Shown here one piece after another: positions 62,572 through 64,000 of a stretch of DNA of 64,000 bases (positions are counted from its first letter, which is position 1; every line of letters starts with the position of its first letter). The DNA is from CF-13 sp036782775. Lineage in GTDB: Bacteria; Chloroflexota; Dormibacteria; CF-121. The position numbers and the translations under genes are program-made. The DNA lies in the NCBI GenBank assembly GCA_036782775.1, contig DAIPYJ010000001.1, forward strand, positions 62,001-126,000, in the 5' to 3' direction. The notes under the pieces are model-generated. The model searched no databases. It saw nothing but the letters and a program-made list of their open reading frames with translations, and was not told where the DNA came from.

Positions 62572-63936
62572 GTGAAGGAATCGCCCTACTGGAATCCCCG
62601 GCACGAGACGATGCCGCGTGACCAGATCGAGGCACTGCAGCTGCGCAAGCTCAAGAACCTGCTGGCCTGGACGGAAGCAAAGGTGCCCTGGCAGGGGGAG
62701 CGCCTGCGGAAGGCCGGGGTCACGGCCGGCTCGATCAAGAGCCTGAAGGACTTGCGTCGCATCCCGATGATGACCAGGGACGAATGGATGCAGGCGCAGC
62801 TTGAGAAGCCGCCTTACGGGCCGCTGCTGGCCGCGCCGGAGGAGGTCGCCATCCGTTATCACCTGACCTCAGGAACGACGGGCCGTATTCCACTCCAGGT
62901 CCTGGACTCGATGAAGGACTGGGAATGGATCGCCGAGATGTGGTGCTATGGCTTCTGGGGTTTTGGCGTGCGGCCGGCCGATATCGTCTTCTTCGCCTTC
63001 AGTTACGGCACCTTCGTCGGCTTCTGGGGCGCGCACTATGCCAGTGAGAAGATCGGCTGCCTGGTATTGCCCGGCGGGAACATGACGACCGAAGCGCGCG
63101 TCAAGCAGATCATGACGATGAAGGCGACCGTCGTCTGCTCGACGCCGACCTACGCCTTGCGCATGGCACAGGAGGCGAAGACGATGGGCGTCGACCTCGC
63201 CAAGGGACCGGTCCAGCGCCTGATTCTTTCCGGCGAACCCGCCGGCTCGATTCCCGCCACCAAGCGGCTGATCGAGGAAGAATGGGGCGCGAAGGCCGCG
63301 GACACCGCCGGCATGACCGAGGTTGGCACCATCATGATCTTCGAGTGCGCCAAGCAGCCGGGAGGCACCCACATCATCGAGGACCACTACATCGAAGAAG
63401 TCGTCGATCCGGAGAACGGCGAGCCGGTGGGATACGGCGAGCTGGGCGAGCGGCTCATCACCTCCTTTGGGCGCGGCTTCATCCCGGTGCTGCGCTACCG
63501 CACGCGCGACATGGTGGTCCGGGTCCCGGCCAACACCTGCACCTGCGGCCGCACCTTTGACCTCTACGAGGGTGGGATTCGAGGCCGCGTCGACGACATG
63601 AAGCTGGTGCGCGGCACGAACGTCTACCCGCGTGCGGTGGAGTCGATCGTCCGCGAGTTCAAGCAGATCGACGAATTTCGCATCCACCTCTTCACCGCGG
63701 ATGGCCGCCAGGATGAGATCGAGGTGCTGGTCGAGATCCCCGCGAAGGAGGGCGGTGAAGCCGAACGGATCTGCGCCGCCCTGGCCAAGGAGCTCGCCCA
63801 GGCGCACGAAGGTCTCCGTTTTGGCGTCAAGAAGGTCGAGAACGGCAGCCTGCCGCGCTTCGAGCTCAAAGCCAAGCGGCTGCAGGACGATCGGATCGTG
63901 ATCGGAACCGCCGGCGAGCGCAGGGTGACGGCATGA
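62572..63936 (+). CDS. Phenylacetate/aryl-CoA ligase family (PaaK-like)
   Basis: 454 residues from GTG 62572, with GGAGGGG upstream. An AMP-forming adenylate enzyme: YWNPRHETMPRDQIEALQLR, the nucleotide loop HLTSGTTGRIPLQV, TAGMTEVGTIM, RYRTRDMVVRV and the C-terminal VDDMKLVRGTNVYPRAVES. PaaK-family enzymes activate phenylacetate or other aromatic acids to CoA thioesters. Next to TDO and kynureninase, anthranilate is a plausible substrate (2-aminobenzoyl-CoA), but this is inferred from position. It overlaps the next gene by 4 nt (ATGA). Confidence 0.9.
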   Translation: MKESPYWNPRHETMPRDQIEALQLRKLKNLLAWTEAKVPWQGERLRKAGVTAGSIKSLKDLRRIPMMTRDEWMQAQLEKPPYGPLLAAPEEVAIRYHLTSGTTGRIPLQVLDSMKDWEWIAEMWCYGFWGFGVRPADIVFFAFSYGTFVGFWGAHYASEKIGCLVLPGGNMTTEARVKQIMTMKATVVCSTPTYALRMAQEAKTMGVDLAKGPVQRLILSGEPAGSIPATKRLIEEEWGAKAADTAGMTEVGTIMIFECAKQPGGTHIIEDHYIEEVVDPENGEPVGYGELGERLITSFGRGFIPVLRYRTRDMVVRVPANTCTCGRTFDLYEGGIRGRVDDMKLVRGTNVYPRAVESIVREFKQIDEFRIHLFTADGRQDEIEVLVEIPAKEGGEAERICAALAKELAQAHEGLRFGVKKVENGSLPRFELKAKRLQDDRIVIGTAGERRVTA

Positions 63937-64000
63937 AGAACGCGATGGGCACCGAGCTCAACCATTCGGAGCAAACGCTGGTCGAGTGCTACCAGTCTCT
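63933..64000 (+). CDS. Start of a CDS cut by the window edge
   Basis: ATG in the ATGA overlap with the CoA ligase gene, then MKNAMGTELNHSEQTLVECY to the end of the window. About 22 codons are visible. Coupling to the ligase means it is probably part of the same aromatic pathway; the family cannot be read from so short a piece. Confidence 0.55.
   Translation, partial: MKNAMGTELNHSEQTLVECYQS

Noticed and set aside
1..64000. CRISPR arrays, insertion sequences, prophage genes, tRNA and rRNA genes
   Set aside because: No regularly spaced repeats, transposase or integrase motifs, cloverleaf-like sequences or rRNA segments were seen on either strand by eye; a tRNAscan or ISfinder search was not possible.

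Overview
GC-rich bacterial chromosome, densely packed (genes overlap by 1-8 bp or lie within tens of bp), with no tRNA, rRNA, insertion sequence, phage gene or CRISPR array visible. Gene content (fused heme A synthase/heme O synthase, split cytochrome b6/subunit IV with Rieske and a triheme cytochrome c, UPF0182 protein, DUF3048 lipoprotein, CoxG, PE-Lig-Pol LigD, zinc-ribbon PBP1A) and many apparently leaderless transcripts suggest a free-living aerobic member of the Chloroflexota / 'Candidatus Dormibacterota' / Actinomycetota neighbourhood, probably soil-dwelling. The phylum is inference; no rRNA is present to settle it.

Layout. 1-4.8 kb: HD phosphohydrolase (partial) divergent from a thiolase, a secreted protein of unknown function, a small coiled protein, an EamA transporter and a biotin-protein ligase. 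4.8-14.4 kb: a long minus-strand respiratory cluster. Read in transcription order (from 14.36 kb down) it holds a small membrane ORF, Rieske protein, cytochrome b6, subunit IV, triheme cytochrome c, two tiny membrane proteins, a membrane protein, oxidase subunits II and I, the CtaA-CtaB fusion, two more small oxidase-type membrane proteins, and then a cupredoxin lipoprotein and a DUF3465 lipoprotein with their own promoter. 14.4-17.5 kb: GH15 hydrolase, YjbQ and Hsp20. 17.6-22 kb: fabH-accD-accA and a nicotinate/nicotinamide salvage pair. 22-31.8 kb: PBP1A, small proteins, enolase, UPF0182, then an XRE-TPR regulator coupled to a receiver/HD-GYP protein. 32-36 kb: MocA-like and CoxG maturation proteins, DUF3048, PHP phosphoesterase. 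36.2-45 kb: a seven-gene minus-strand run (two CBS-domain genes, one fused to a GltD-like flavo-iron-sulfur oxidoreductase, CcsB, two MFS transporters, TldD/TldE). 45-53.8 kb: M20 amidohydrolase divergent from LigD-MazG, several unknown genes including an AAA+ ATPase, and IspH. 54-56.8 kb: reverse transsulfuration pair. 56.8-64 kb: a tryptophan/kynurenine catabolic region with a two-subunit TPP enzyme, a cyclase/formamidase, a GNAT enzyme, kynureninase, tryptophan 2,3-dioxygenase and an aryl-CoA ligase.

How the genes fit together. The respiratory cluster could make a complete quinol-to-oxygen electron path: a b6f-like quinol:cytochrome c reductase, a membrane-anchored triheme cytochrome c and an A2-type aa3 oxidase, with heme A synthesis in the same run. 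The CcsB cytochrome c maturation gene lies elsewhere (42 kb). AccA/AccD, FabH and BirA serve fatty acid synthesis. The kynurenine region would convert tryptophan to anthranilate and may activate an aromatic acid as its CoA thioester.

Two sequence-level patterns stand out. At least six genes have a -10-like hexamer ending 8-9 nt before the start codon, implying leaderless mRNAs. Three genes whose conserved N-terminus begins at the upstream gene's stop codon have no ATG/GTG/TTG there and seem to use near-cognate starts (ATC, CTG, ATA).
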